Origin: Glossina fuscipes
Taxonomy: Eukaryota; Arthropoda; Insecta; Diptera; Glossinidae
NCBI RefSeq assembly: GCF_014805625.2
Contig: NW_023998433.1
Span: forward strand, 5,501,798-5,565,797
DNA length: 64,000 nucleotides
Reading direction: 5' to 3'
Shown here: positions 1 through 12,128 of the stretch, piece by piece
How positions within the stretch are numbered: the first letter of the stretch is position 1
Layout: every line of letters begins with the position of its first letter
Notes under the pieces: model-generated
What the model saw: the letters and a program-made list of their open reading frames with translations, nothing else
Told to the model about the DNA's origin: nothing
The model's database searches: none
Made by a program: the position numbers and the translations under genes

Positions 1-225
1 AGTTATACATTTATGTTTATGGAAGTTTTTACACCCTACACAACTTGTGGTACAAATTATATTGAGATTGTGCGGACGTACGTAATACCAAGAAGTGCTT
101 GGGATAGTCCCATCTTTTACCTAAGCTTGTCTGTCCGTCCATCTTACTGTCCGTCTACTCTTATCTTTACCATTATCCCACTATCAAATAACCGTTCCCA
201 CGAAAACTAAACCTTTATATGGTAA

Positions 226-800
226 GGACGTCTAATTTTTAATTTTTCATGGCGAAAATTCTTTCATAACAGTAAATTGACAAAGAAAACAACCTTACCG
301 AATTTAAACCACGCAGGTTTATTATTTAAATACCACCATATTTAAGAGGAATGTAAACCCTTATCTTACAAAAAAGCTTAGTTCATCATAATCATCATAA
401 TTTAACGTAAGTCCTTTAGAAAGAGATTTAATTTTTAATATATTATGATGAAAATATTATAATATATATAGGGGTTGTCATGATAAGAAAGATTTTACAT
501 AGAGAGAAGAACCAATTTTTGTTTTTTTATGACGAAAATTGAGAAAAATTACAGATTTTTTTGGGAAGTAAATTAAGTTTGCTAAATTTGGGTCACGCCA
601 TTCGATGTTTTCAGCATCGTTCAATATGCTGTCTTTCATAAAAAGTATGCTTTTGCATGAAAATAATGTGCAATTTTTGGTGTATTGCCACCAAACCGGT
701 GCTAACTGTGAAGTGATATAGAGAATCTAATAACCGCCTATAATATTCTTACATGTTTTAATAGTAGTAAAAACCATTTAGTATTTTATGAAAGTGACAT
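226..800. repeat. Unclassified dispersed repeat, family A, copy 1
   Basis: This stretch can be aligned by eye with 7800-8545. The clearest shared block is 628-715 against 8379-8475: both run CAATATGC, CTTTCAT, AAAGTA, GC CTTTGCA/CTTTTGCA, then TTTTT-TGTATT and CCAAA/CCAAAAC. A motif of the form TTTAATTTTT...TATGA-GAAAATT is repeated inside the copy (near 232, 430 and 526), so the family has internal redundancy. No coding capacity, terminal inverted repeats or LTR ends are visible. It could be an old non-autonomous DNA element or the 3' part of a retroelement. The homology is seen; the class is unknown. Confidence 0.5.
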
Positions 801-3800
801 TTGCTTATATCGCTTTCAACCGTTGTTGTAATCTTTAGCTGACTGGCGTCTACTTCGTTTATTCGGTTCGACCAAGAAAGTTTACTTCCTTTCTTTTTTT
901 GCAATAAGTGAATTATGTTCAAAGAAAACGTTTCTTTCGCTATAATTAGCAGAAAAAAGAAAGAGTTTACACTTCTTACTGCAGTGACTATGTTAAAGCG
1001 TATGAATTAGTAATACAATAAGGTAGACACATATATTTTTTGAAGTGTTATACTTGATTAGTCTGCTTATCCATCCATCGGTCCTTTTTCCATTTAATGT
1101 TTTCAAAAATTGCTTGTATATACGCCCGTCTTTCTCCATGTTCATTCATCCATCGGTTCGTCTACTCGTATACATATTTATTAACGCATACATTTGTTTT
1201 TTTTTCTCTTTGATCGGTTATCTGCCTATTCGTTCATTCGTATGTCCATATGTTCTTCCACCTGTATACCAATCGTCAATCCATACTGTTAAAAATTCAT
1301 CTTTTCATTATTTGTTCATTCATCTCCCTATTCGCTATTTCGCTCATTTATCTGTAACTCTATGCATTCGTCTCCGTCCGTTTTTGAATCCATTATTCTC
1401 TGTGTCCGTTTTTTCATTTATTTGTCTGTCTTCTTCTCGGCCCATCTTGCAACAATCGTAAATTTAGAAACTAAAAATAAAGTTAAGCAAAATCCCAAAT
1501 TCTTATATATGCGACAATATCGAGATGTGTTGAAGAAATAATTAAAGGAAATTATCAAACGAACGTTTTTAAATATTATTATTCGAAAATAAATATGAAA
1601 TTAAGCAAAATTAAAAAACGATTCATATGTCTTCTGGTTTATTGGTCTTGTATAACACTTAGTCGTTTAAATTTGATTTGATTATTAATAAGTTGTACGG
1701 CCGAAGGGCAAAGCGTAGTCCATGTTTAACCTACAATGATTTTTTGCCACAATATCCAAAATGTATAAGATATTAAATCGGGTCGAAGCATCCAATCTAT
1801 TCATGTCTAACGTACAATAAGTGCAATATTTGTTATTGTTGACAAAAAAAAGAGAAAATAAAAATAATTCGTTTAATAGATGTGTTAAACTAATTTTTTT
1901 GTAGACTTATATAAGAACTTTGTTCTCCCGTGAAGAAAACAAAACATGACATGAACAATTGTATTTATATTAATCATTTGACGTAGAATAAAATATAAAA
2001 TCTTACAGTGAGTTAATATATTTCCTATAAGCTTTAACTTACATAAGAATCTCTAAAATCAAATGTTTCTAAAGATGTGCCTTAATTACCTGTACTAAGC
2101 ACTGCTGCAAATAGATGTCAGAAGAAAGTTGTGTTTTCTTTAAAATAGTTATAAATTTATTTTTGGCTTGATATCTAAGATACTGTAAATCCTAAAAAGC
2201 ATTAGTTCATGTTTATGTTATCTTTAATAAATTAAAAAAATATGGCCGCGTTTTTCTTGTTGTTAAAGTAGAAATGTCAGCTAGCAGATGGAACGTTTCA
2301 CTGAAGGCTTATAATCTTTTCGTAAATGATATTGTTTGAAGCCAATAAAATTATAAATGCAAGTCATATTTTCGGACACGATGATATGAAGAACTCTACA
2401 TGGCTTTCCTTTTTTTTTTTTTTTTTGATAAATTATTGGTTAATTAGCGATTTTTTTTGGTAGATGGGAAGCTTATCCGTACTGTGTGTTTTCAAATTTA
2501 ATGAACATTGCATTCAGACAATAAAATACACAAAGTAAATTGTGTAACAACGCAAAACTCTCGGACACGTTTTCATTTGGCGTACATTGAACTCTTGTTA
2601 TTGAAACATATACGTACATAGATGTATGTGCAGCAAGACACACAAACACATATACACGCACGCATATATTTTTATATATGCATACATTTTTTTGCATATT
2701 AATTTAACAGAATTTATATCTTAACACGCGTACCACCATGTTCGGATTCGTATTGAAACTATACATACAGATCTGTGTGTAGCTACTCGTATATCTATAG
2801 CAATCAGGTAACAGCGAGGTAGTGTAAGGTAATAGTGTAATTGCCTCAAAACGACTATTACAAAAGGCTTTGTTTTGCTATACTTTAAAGATGTAGATAC
2901 AAAATAAACATAATGTTGTTGATGTCGTTGTTGTTGTTTGTATGTTTTTAATATTATTTTCCAGTATAAAGACTGGTTAAAAAACGTTTATAAGAAAGAA
3001 GAGGATTGCGTGACTGGTAACGTAGAACCTCAATTCCTCTATTATCACCTGCAGCAATAGAGTTTTACATTACAAAACAGCAGCAACAATAAGGATAAAA
3101 AACAACAACAAATAAAAATAAAGGACCCCTTAACCAAAAGCTATGTGAACGTATGTTGCTATGTAGGTACATGGTTTAAATAAAAATACTGAAAAAAAAA
3201 TAAATAAATAAAAAAAAAAAATTAAACAGAGAGATTCTGAACACCATGAAACATGTTAAAACATTACAACGAAACCATAATTTTTCTACATTTTTCTCTT
3301 GTTGTTTTTTTTGTATTACATACGTATACAACAGTATGTTGTGTAGAAAATTCTGACAAGTTAAAGGAAGGTCTTCAATTTTGCAGTTTTTTGTCTTTGT
3401 GTTTATTGTTTTCTTTTTCTCTTTTATGTTTAAATAAAAAAAAGAAGGGAGGAGTAGTTCCCGCTTGACAAATTGGAAAGAAGTTAGTTAAGCTTAGAAC
3501 GATGACCGACTAAAACATGTGCATAACTACGTTCTGTTGTTGTGAAGTTATCTGCTTTTAAAATTAAACAACTCCCTTAATAAACGGCTATAGAAGACGG
3601 AAAGTGTTTTACCAAGGCCAGCCATTTTAGTTTTAAATGTATTTTTTTTTATAATACATGGAACCATAGTTGATAAGAACCATTAAACAAAAGGTCTTGA
3701 ATTATCAAGAAGAAAGCGTAGACAGTGGCTTTCATTGATATTTAAGCGACACACTATGTCAACCAAAAGCGCAATAAAAAACGAACAACATTATTTGTTA

Positions 3801-5290
3801 TAAGTATGTACGTGTGCACGTATATTTTTGTATTTAATGGCGTGTGTGCGTTCGCATATGTCAAATATTAATGGCATCATAAATCATAGAAAAAAACTCG
3901 TCGACATTATCGAATGATGTGCGGGCATGAAGGAGTGAAATAGATAGAAACACAAACACACGCGCACGCACGTACGTGGCCAACATATTATATATAAGTA
4001 CATCACATACAATACACACGTGCATACGTAAGCAGCTAAACTTTGTTAATTACTTGAAAATTGGTCACAAAGCAAAATATTTTCTTTTAATGAACGTCGA
4101 AGGAAATCTCGTCATTTAAACGTTGTCGCGCAGTTAATGACTTTGAAGAGATTTTATTTATTGTAATTTTTGTTATTTTTTTAATATATATTTGGCTGTT
4201 AAATCTTTTGTAATGTTGTTCTGCGAGTATTTAGAATTGTTTTGTTTTTAGTTTTTGGTTTTTTTTAATTTTAATTCAATTTACTTTAACACTTGCCTAC
4301 AATTCATTATGGCGTTAATTCCGGCGCGTGCCAGTTTGATGAATTATTTTGACCGATTTTCTCTTTTTAATAAAAAATTTAAAACGGAAACGGATGTTAA
4401 ACATATACAGAATCACATGTCACGCATTTCGTTCAAAAACAACCGCTTTGCAAAATTTGGGACAAAATAAAAAACAAATTTGATGATTTTGTTTCTTCAA
4501 CAACGAATGTCGTACATATGTTTTCCTACTTTGCTTTAAAACAAATTTGAATGATTTCAAATAAAGTTTAAAGGTCAACACTGAATCCTGATGGATGATG
4601 TAACATTCTCTACAGTTCCATTTTAACGAATGGTGAAAAAATTCATAAAACTTATTTTACAGATTTTTTAATAAGTGTTTATAAACTTTTTCTATGACAT
4701 ATATAATTGATTTATATAGTATAATATAACGAGTATCCCATCTTAAAAATGGTCGTATTAAAAGAAAATCACCTTCAACTTTGTTCTCGTGAGCTGGTAT
4801 ATCTCCAATAAGTTAGCAGGTGTATTTGGTTTCTTACAGACGTGTGCTGGCATTGACATCCGTCATAAAATTAGCGATGGTGCTTGTAGGCGTCTTTGTC
4901 ATTTTCTCTCAAAATAGGTAATCCGAAACAAACCTGATAATAATATTCTTTAAAACAATTTTGTGTCAAAAAAAGGTTATTGTTATAGTAAAATATGCTT
5001 AGTGACTTATTCAAGAGTACAGTATAAAGATATCATTTTTTTTTAAAGTCTTCAAATCTATGATTGAACGTTAGAATACCAAAAACTCGTTAAAAATTAA
5101 CAAAACCGTTTCTAACCGTCACGTGCCAGAAACATATGATGAAGCTCCGAATGCAGCTGCTAGACGATTTAAAGGGCGTGCTTTGTTAATTATGCTTTAA
5201 AGGTTTCCCCAACACATGTCGATGTTATTAGCCATTTTGCACTTTTTGTTTACTTTTAAGAGATATAAAGGTTTGCTATGGCTGTGCTAT
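801..5290. other. Gene-free intergenic stretch with low-complexity DNA
   Basis: No recognisable gene. Positions 1045-1461 are pyrimidine-rich, with degenerate CCATCCATCGG and CGTCCGT motifs that create a spurious open frame. Homopolymers include a T run at 2409-2426 and A runs near 3187-3221. Alternating purine/pyrimidine CA/CG DNA is present at 3950-3975. Frames at 3253-3468 and 4255-4470 encode low-complexity F/L/S/K-rich peptides without family resemblance. Confidence 0.6.
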
Positions 5291-5291
5291 C

Positions 5292-5978
5292 GAAAAAAAT
5301 GTATCCAAGAGCTGCATTACGTTTTGTATGAAAAATAAAATTACATGCCCCACTTCATTTAAAATGTTGGCATTTGGCGAGTCTACTGTGAACAAGAAAC
5401 ATATTTGCAAGTGGTACAAACTCTTCACAGAAAGCCGAGAACATGTTAATGATGATGGCCGACCTGAGGCCCCAGCACGTCAATAACTGATGAAAACGTT
5501 GATGCAATAAAAAAAATTGTTATGAAGAATCGTTGAATCACTGTTACATAAGTTGTTGACGATACCCGCATATCGAATGCCATATTTTCGGATGTTTTGG
5601 GGATGGAACGTAACGGATATTCCAGCACGATAATATGCCAGCGCATATATTATTGCTTGCTCGTAATTCCTTGGCCAAAAAACATCGCAATTATGTCTCA
5701 GCCACCGTATTCACCAGACTTGGATTCTTGCAACTTTCTTCTATTCTCGGAACTGAAAAAACCTATAAAAGGATGGCGGCTTTCCACGATTAAGGAGATA
5801 TAGACTTTAAAAAAAAAAGCGCATATGAGAAGTGTTTCGAGGATTGAAAAAAGCGCTAGTACAAGTATATTATATCAAAGCAAGATTACTTTGGAGGGAG
5901 CAAAACAGACATTGATGAATAAATAAACATTTTTCGAGAAAAATCAATAAGCTACTTTTTTTTGGAATACACCTTGTA
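5292..5978 (+). pseudogene. Mariner transposase remnant (GDE/'APCD'-type lineage), internally deleted
   Basis: Conceptual translation gives the mariner N-terminal helix-turn-helix region (FCMKNKI, AFGESTVNKK, WYKLFTE, then a GRPEAP linker). After a frame change and a stop, ENVDAIKKIVMKNR-like sequence and an ISNAIFSDVLGM-like second helix-turn-helix follow. The core carrying the first catalytic aspartate is deleted. The second catalytic block is readable as HDNMPAH at about 5625-5645. A frameshift then leads to QPPYSPDL, where the expected APCD is DSCN, so the third aspartate is lost. The C-terminus (KCFEDW, YFGGSK, IDE, stop at 5920-5922) is followed by a short 3' UTR and a probable terminal inverted repeat ending in GGAATACACCTTGTA. 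This was a cut-and-paste transposase gene and is clearly dead. No matching 5' terminal repeat was found. Confidence 0.85.
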
Positions 5979-6086
5979 TATAATATATCGGTCGATAATT
6001 CCCAGACTTGGTACTCAAATGTCGTCTCTAACAAAAAGAACTAAACTGTCAAATCTAATGTTATTGTCAGCGGTTTCTTGATTTTA

Positions 6087-6549
6087 AACGAGTTCTCAAA
6101 GACTCAAAGGAGATGGTTTCACTAGAAAGCATCAAAAAAATTGTAAAAATTATACTCGACAATCGATAAGCGAAGCTATAAAGGACATTGTATTCATTAT
6201 TTTGTTTGAAAATTTAGGAAAACTATCAAAATGGGCAGTGCATTTGCACTCATTAGAAGAAATTTCACAAGTTGATCGTTATAATCGCAAAATAGTGTCA
6301 ATTGAAATTCGAATTACTGTCCCATCCACAACATGTATCAGTTTTGCTCTTCGGCGATCATTATCTGGTTGCAAATCTGAAAAGAATGCTTCAGAAAAAA
6401 CGCTTTGGATTATGAAGTAATGATATCGGTGCGGTTACTCAAGAATATTTTATGGGTCTTGATAAATTGGTCTATAAAGAGTCATCGAAATGTTAGCGAA
6501 CCGTTGGGCTGTTGATAATACAATTGAAGAAAATAATCTTGATGAATAA
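6087..6549 (+). pseudogene. Mariner transposase remnant, irritans-like lineage, core deleted
   Basis: Sequence from about 6131 translates as IKKIVKIILDNR. After a frameshift it continues through FENLGKLSKW and QVDRY, matching the helix-turn-helix/linker region of irritans-type mariners (where HENLGMRKLCSKWVPR and QRVDDSERC are usual). Near 6345 the frame changes again and gives DHYLVANLKRMLQKKRFG, then AVTQEYF, YKE, IEMLANRW and a stop at 6547-6549. This is the block after the third aspartate through to the C-terminus. The whole catalytic core between the two halves is missing, including the first and second aspartates. The element lies about 100 bp downstream of another mariner of a different lineage on the same strand. 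Confidence 0.75.
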
Positions 6550-7799
6550 AGTCGAATCTTACAAAACGAAAGTGTTTTTTACTTACGTTACGTGACTTAT
6601 TCATTTACATATTGTACGAATGTTGGAGTTGTATGAAATGTTGGAGTCAACTTAGGCGATTCACTGGACTTATAGGAAGTTTCTTTAGTGTGCTGTCAAA
6701 TGTCAAACATACTTGCAATTTCTTTGTACTGATTATAAACTTACCTTAAAGGCCTGAGAACCCCGATTTATTCAAATATGAACATATTAATTTAGCCTTT
6801 CTATCGAAATCATTGAGATCGCCTTTAAGCACATATAGAATTTTTTTTAAGCACAAATAGAAGTTTTTTCATTCGATAAAGAAATTTCTAAATGTTAGTT
6901 TTTAGAATTTTGCAATCTCCTAATATGGCCAAACTTATCTTGCCGTTAATTTATACAAATTTTATTTTGAAACTTTTAGAAGACCAACCGCCAACAACAA
7001 AAAAGATCTCAATAAATTTTTATTATATATTAACTCCCCAAGAAACCATTATTATGTTTTACGTACACATTTCGGTACATTTTTATCATAAATCAAAGGA
7101 GAAGTGAATAAATGTATAGGAATTTTTTTTTTGGAGTATGTAACAAAAAAGGTAAAATATATTATTATGCAAATTTTATTTACAACTTTTCTAAACTATA
7201 ATGAGAACGGACAGGAAAATGTTTCCAGTTTGAAATTCCTTTTTTTTCATTTAAGCTAAGAAATGCAAACAACAACCACATGAACTTTATGGGTAAAGAC
7301 TGAAAATCACCATTAGAAGCTATTAAACAAGTCTTTAACAAATCATTATTAAGACTTTACAAATCGTAAACATAGAACATGAAGTTGACTGTTGCGGCGC
7401 CATATGCATGTATATAACTCTTAAGGAGAAATGGTGGAAAAATGTAAAATGGATTCTCAAGGGATACGGATCAAGCAGTTTAAAATGATTTCAAATCGCT
7501 TCAAGATATTTTATAAATAAGAATGTAATCTAGTATAATGCATAATATTATACGAATGAGAGATTTTTATGGGCATATGTAACGTTAATATTGTCATTAA
7601 AATGAAATAATTTTTAAAGAGAGGAAAACAAAAACGATTATCAAGAGGTTTATATATGTTTTGCGGCAAGATTTTACTGGCACTGTACCTCTAAAGCCAA
7701 TATATTATATTAAGGAGTGTTTCGTTGATTAAATGTGGGGTTATCCATTTCGTGAGTCAGTTTTGGCCTATGTAAAACAGAACGGTCATCCAGCACATC
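6550..7799. other. Gene-free intergenic stretch
   Basis: AT-rich DNA with no motif, repeat boundary or coding signal that I can defend. An open frame at 6892-7107 encodes a hydrophobic, low-complexity peptide and is probably chance. Confidence 0.6.
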
Positions 7800-8545
7800 A
7801 TATCACATCTAGTGTAGTATTTGCCATTTGATAATATAAATTGGTTAATAACCGCTATAAGTGTTAGAATAGTAAAAACTTTATATAATTAAGATATTTG
7901 TTTTTTAATATGCATCTGCGTTAGTAACGATTTTAAGATTTTCATTTTGAAGTTAGTTTAGTTTAGTTTTTTCCATTGTAAATGCCTGCGGGCACATTAC
8001 ACCCATTTTCATATCCTACAGCAATTGGTAGTCCAGTCGAACCTTACCGAATTTCGAAGCACATAGAACAAAAATAAGGGAATGTAGATCATTATATGCT
8101 TTATTTTTTTAGATAGTAATGTGGCATAGAATTTAATTGGCTTACGTCATATGAGACAGACTTCATATGAGACTTGTCATTAATAGTAACCCCTTCAGAA
8201 ACGGTTTAATTTTTAGTATCTTATGATAAAAATTCGTCCATAGTAGCAAATAAACTAAAAAAATTAATAGAAAAGAATTTGGATCACATAGGTTTTATGT
8301 TTTTACACAACTAAAACATATGCAGAGGTTATTCTTTAAAGCAAGCCTTTATTTGGAGAGAAAGTATAATTGCCAGTCCAATATGCAAGCTTTCATGTAA
8401 AGTACGCCTTTGCACGAAGATGACGTTTAATTTTTTATGTATTATTACCAAAACGAGTGAATAATTGTACTAGAAGAATCGGTGTAGGCTATTTAGTGAT
8501 CATCCTTTCCCGACTATAATGTTTTTACTTCTTAATTTTGGCTTA
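7800..8545. repeat. Unclassified dispersed repeat, family A, copy 2
   Basis: Second copy of the repeat at 226-800. Shared blocks include GTTAATAACCGC-TATAA followed by AATAGTA-AAAAC (about 7842-7893, matching 730-775), and the CAATATGC...CTTTGCACGAAGATGA block (about 8380-8425, matching 629-670). The blocks do not occur in the same order in the two copies: the first precedes the second here but follows it in copy 1. This suggests a tandem or dimeric unit, or rearrangement. No terminal repeats or coding sequence are visible. Confidence 0.5.
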
Positions 8546-10649
8546 ACTAAAGACCTGAGTTAGAGAAAAGTATGTGCTAACTCTTAGTTTTCTGTGTCAA
8601 TTTTTCCGATCGTAAAATTGTTAAGTAAACGGGAGAATGGACATAGTTTTGTTGGTTAACACTAAAAACTTTCAATGTAAAATATATGCTAAGGCAATAT
8701 TACGTCATTGAAGTTTGACATCTAGCTGTCGAATATATCAATGTATTCTCACATAAAGGTTGTGGGACTAGAGAATTATAGTAAGTTTGATTCAAAGGAA
8801 TTAATAAAAATACTTTTCATAATGTTACCAAACAAATGACCAGAACTCATTTATCTGTTGTGTTTGTATATACAAATCTGTTGTTAAAATGCGTTCATTA
8901 ATGTACATATGTTCATAAGCTTGTACTTACGCCAACCGCCACCAACATAATTATAAGTTGACAATTTTATAAAAAAGAAAAACTCTCATTATAAAGCCAC
9001 TGACAGTGTTGACGTGCTGATGTCCTGTTTATGTGTTCATGTACAAGTGACTGTAGTTTTAACCGGAAAACATAATCATGGCGTACACGCTCGCTGGTGC
9101 TTTTAAACGCGTACATATATATAAAAATGCAACATGCATAGCGGAAATGCAATTACAATAGGTAGACTCCAAAATATGCTGCGTGTTATCATACATCTGC
9201 ATGTATACATGTATATATATGTAAGTACTTAAGTGAATTTATATGAGTAGATATCGGTGCGTACATTTACTATGTAATCACTGTCATGTTTTCAGTTGTT
9301 AAGCAACATGCGGAACATTCAAAATATTACAATGTTGTATGTCATGTCATGTTGCCGTTGTTCTGGCCATCACGTTTTCCGATATTTTGCTCTGTTTTTC
9401 CGTTGCGTCCTCTGTGATATGCGCAAAACATTACTTTCTTCATGTTTGCTGATAGGTTGCATTATGGAATGTAATTGTTCAGCTACAATCATTATATAAA
9501 TCTGAATTGATTCTTAAAAATTTCAGAGTGTAGTAGTAATATTTTAAATGTTTTCACTGCTTGGCAATTGCAATATAATTGTACAGTTATAAGCTAATAA
9601 AGTTTTCCATTCTATAGACTACGAGTTCTCTTAATAACATGTCTAATAAAACGAATCAAGAAAAAATTGCAACCTTTTTGATAATTACCGCAAGTGATTA
9701 AGTAATTACGATGCGCATTTTTCTCCAATTGTATTTATTTAACTTTCCATACATATTCAATCCCAATCGTTCCATTCTTTTTTTCAATTTCCAGTTTGAG
9801 AAATACCAACGAGTGGTCTATTTGAGCATAATCTTCAAATTATGAAACAGAAAAAAGTCACCGGGGAATACGTTTGTTACGAATAGGGAAACATACTTAT
9901 CGTAATGACTTTGTGTGTTAAAGAATTCAAGCGTTTCATAATATATTTTTCTGCCATTCGTTTTATATTAAAAGTATGAGCGAAATTTGCTTAAAGTATC
10001 GTGATTCAACTTCTATAAATGAAAATCTCTTCAACCTTGCAGCAATCTTCGAGTTTTTTTCCTGCCTAATTCGATATGGTATCTTCATTAAAAGATTATT
10101 TTTCCAATTTTTCGTTGCAATTAATTTCTTTTCTCGGCTAGTTGATTGCCACAATGACCCGGTAGATTGCCAATTGAAATATAGCTTATGACTATAAATT
10201 CTACGAACTTAATACACAGTTCAATTCGATGTGTAAGTTATACAGATGAATTTTTTTTTTACTTCTTGATTAATCCAGCTGTGGAACCCGAACCATGCTT
10301 TCAATTTTGAAGCAACTTTAGTATCTAATCCAACTCTTTTTCTGTGGAACATTCTTTTGAGACCTGGAAACAAGTATTAGTCGGCGGGGACCAAAATTGG
10401 CTTATACTCCAGATGAAGCAGCAATTCCAATTTCGCCTCATGCTATTTGAGCGATCAGCTGCTGTAGCCGGGTTTTTATTTTAATGCAAACAAATTCGAT
10501 GGGGAACAAACTTCTATTCCCTAAATTTTCGCGCAAATCAATAAAATCAATACACTTTTGATATATTTAGAATATTACATATCTCCTAAAGCTTCACTTA
10601 TCACTTATTGAGATTAATTCCCAGAATAGTCTGAATGTTACGTTGTAAA
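8546..10649. other. Gene-free intergenic stretch
   Basis: AT-rich sequence with a few TATG/CATA clusters (9185-9225). Overlapping antiparallel open frames at 9963-10191 have no family resemblance on either strand. Nothing else seen. Confidence 0.6.
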
Positions 10650-10990
10650 CCAAGTAAGAAAATTTTATTCTTCCGGGAACAAATTTTTACGCCCACCACC
10701 GTTATTCGACAAAAGATTATAAAAATGGAAAAAAAATAAATTGCCATATTCTATAATATTGGCTGATTTTTTTTATTTTTTGTGAAATACAAGTGTAATA
10801 TTATATCGTGTACCCGTTGTAGTTTATGGATAATACACCTAGAAATCGGTATGTACTCAATATGAACCTGTATGCAAACATTTTCAATGTTTTCGCCAAA
10901 CTTTATGCAGACTTTGGCGATCGTAAGTACGTTTATCATAGTAATTAACCCACAGATGGAGAGACGGGCTGACAAATATTTTTAGAATGA
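10650..10990 (+). repeat. Dispersed repeat family B, partial copy
   Basis: Begins with CAAGTAAGAAAATT, as does the copy at 13531. It also contains the characteristic block in which 'CTGTATGCAAACATTTTCAATGT'-like sequence leads to a GATGGAGAGACGG run and a GATTCAGATT-like block (10865-11000). Divergence is high and the GGGTATAAAA end is absent, so this copy is truncated or merges into the next one. Confidence 0.45.
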
Positions 10991-10999
10991 TTCAGATTG

Positions 11000-11625
11000 G
11001 ATATGGAACGATAATAAATAGATTTTATATCGTCTTTGTACAGGTGCTGCTCGATCATCCGTGGAATATAGATGCAAATTTGCCGATGGATATGTTGTGG
11101 TTTATAAGTAACGAGTAAAAAAATAACATTGTTTATTGCTCAAAACATAGCTGTTCTTACGTTACGTTGCAAGGTGGTCGTGTCTTTCTACCGATTTGGC
11201 TTAATTTCGATATTAACCTGCGTGCAAGAACATGCAATGTTTCTACAAAATTTGAAACCGTTTATGGCATTTTCGCAACTGGAAGAAAATTCACCGTAGA
11301 CGGTAGACAGACAGACAGAAATGCATAAATCGGCTTAGAATTCGTTGCTGACCAATTTTTTCTTACAAAGATAAAAGCTGAATTGTTGTATATTCGCTTT
11401 TGTCGGAAGTGTGCTCTACTATAGAAAGACCTTATAACTATGTATTGGTGAAAGCTAATTTTGGCTAAGTTGAATATGAAGACGCATTTTGTTGCTGCAA
11501 TTCGTTTATGAGAACCACAGATGGGGATATGAACCACTTATACTTTGTGTGGCCTCTGAGGCCTTCTAGGCGTTGCAAACAGTTCGACATTATACCCATC
11601 ATTCTTCACTGGTGGGTATAAAAAA
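11000..11625 (+). repeat. Dispersed repeat family B, copy with conserved 3' end
   Basis: Contains GGTAGACAGACAGACAGAAATGC followed by a TCGGCTTAGAATTC block, a CTTCTAGGCGTTGCAAAC block and the terminal GGTGGGTATAAAA (11608-11621). The same order of blocks occurs in 13531-14220 and 59420-59986. The antisense open frame here is a by-product of the repeat. Confidence 0.6.
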
Positions 11626-11873
11626 AATCAGGTGTACGAAACATTAATACTTTAAGATAGCCAAATATATTTGTCACACGACGGAATTTCTTGTTTTTTC
11701 ACTTCTATATAGAAAGCGCCACAGATAATGTTAATATTATATTAGCGCACCTAAGGAATGCAGTATTATATAGCCAAAATAGTGAATCTCAAGTTGGCAT
11801 CCTAAAATAAAACTGCGCCATGCATAAACCTCTCGCAGTTTTGGACATAATTTAGTAAATATTATAAGTATAT

Positions 11874-12124
11874 TGTAACGCAAGGTGCCCTCTTGCGAAC
11901 GTACGTATGTATCCAACTCATTTTCGAGATTAAGTTTGTACCACTGAATTGTGACTTCTGAGGTTAACGTAGCTTTTATTAACAATTCTTAGGTTTATTT
12001 ACAGGCATTTATATAAACAAATTTTTAACTTTTCTCACTCTTGACTCAACCGACTTTGGCTTCGACAGATACTCTGCTTATATACAAGTAAGCTAGCGGG
12101 GGGTTAAGCAGGGTTTTCGTAACA
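11874..12124 (-). mobile_element. Solo LTR of a retrotransposon (251 bp)
   Basis: On the + strand the element runs TGTAACG...CGTAACA, i.e. TG...CA ends with a near-perfect 7-bp terminal inverted repeat. It is flanked on both sides by ATAT (11870-11873 and 12125-12128), a 4-bp target duplication as produced by Ty3/gypsy-type integrases. Transcription signals point to the minus strand: a TATATAAG box (complement of 12077-12084) followed, in that direction, by an AATAAA polyadenylation signal (complement of 11975-11980). No internal region, primer-binding site or second LTR is adjacent, so this is a recombined solo LTR. The ends and duplication are seen; assignment to gypsy rather than BEL/Pao is inference. 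Confidence 0.75.
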
Positions 12125-12128
12125 ATAT

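Noticed and set aside
1045..1461. 138-residue open frame
   Set aside because: It runs through pyrimidine-rich CATCCATC/CGTCCGT DNA and encodes a repetitive S/F/I/P peptide with no motif.
5100..5190. ETYDEAPNAAARRFKGRAL phrase before the first mariner
   Set aside because: It looks protein-like, but I could not tie it to any family and it is closed by stops on both sides; too short to call.
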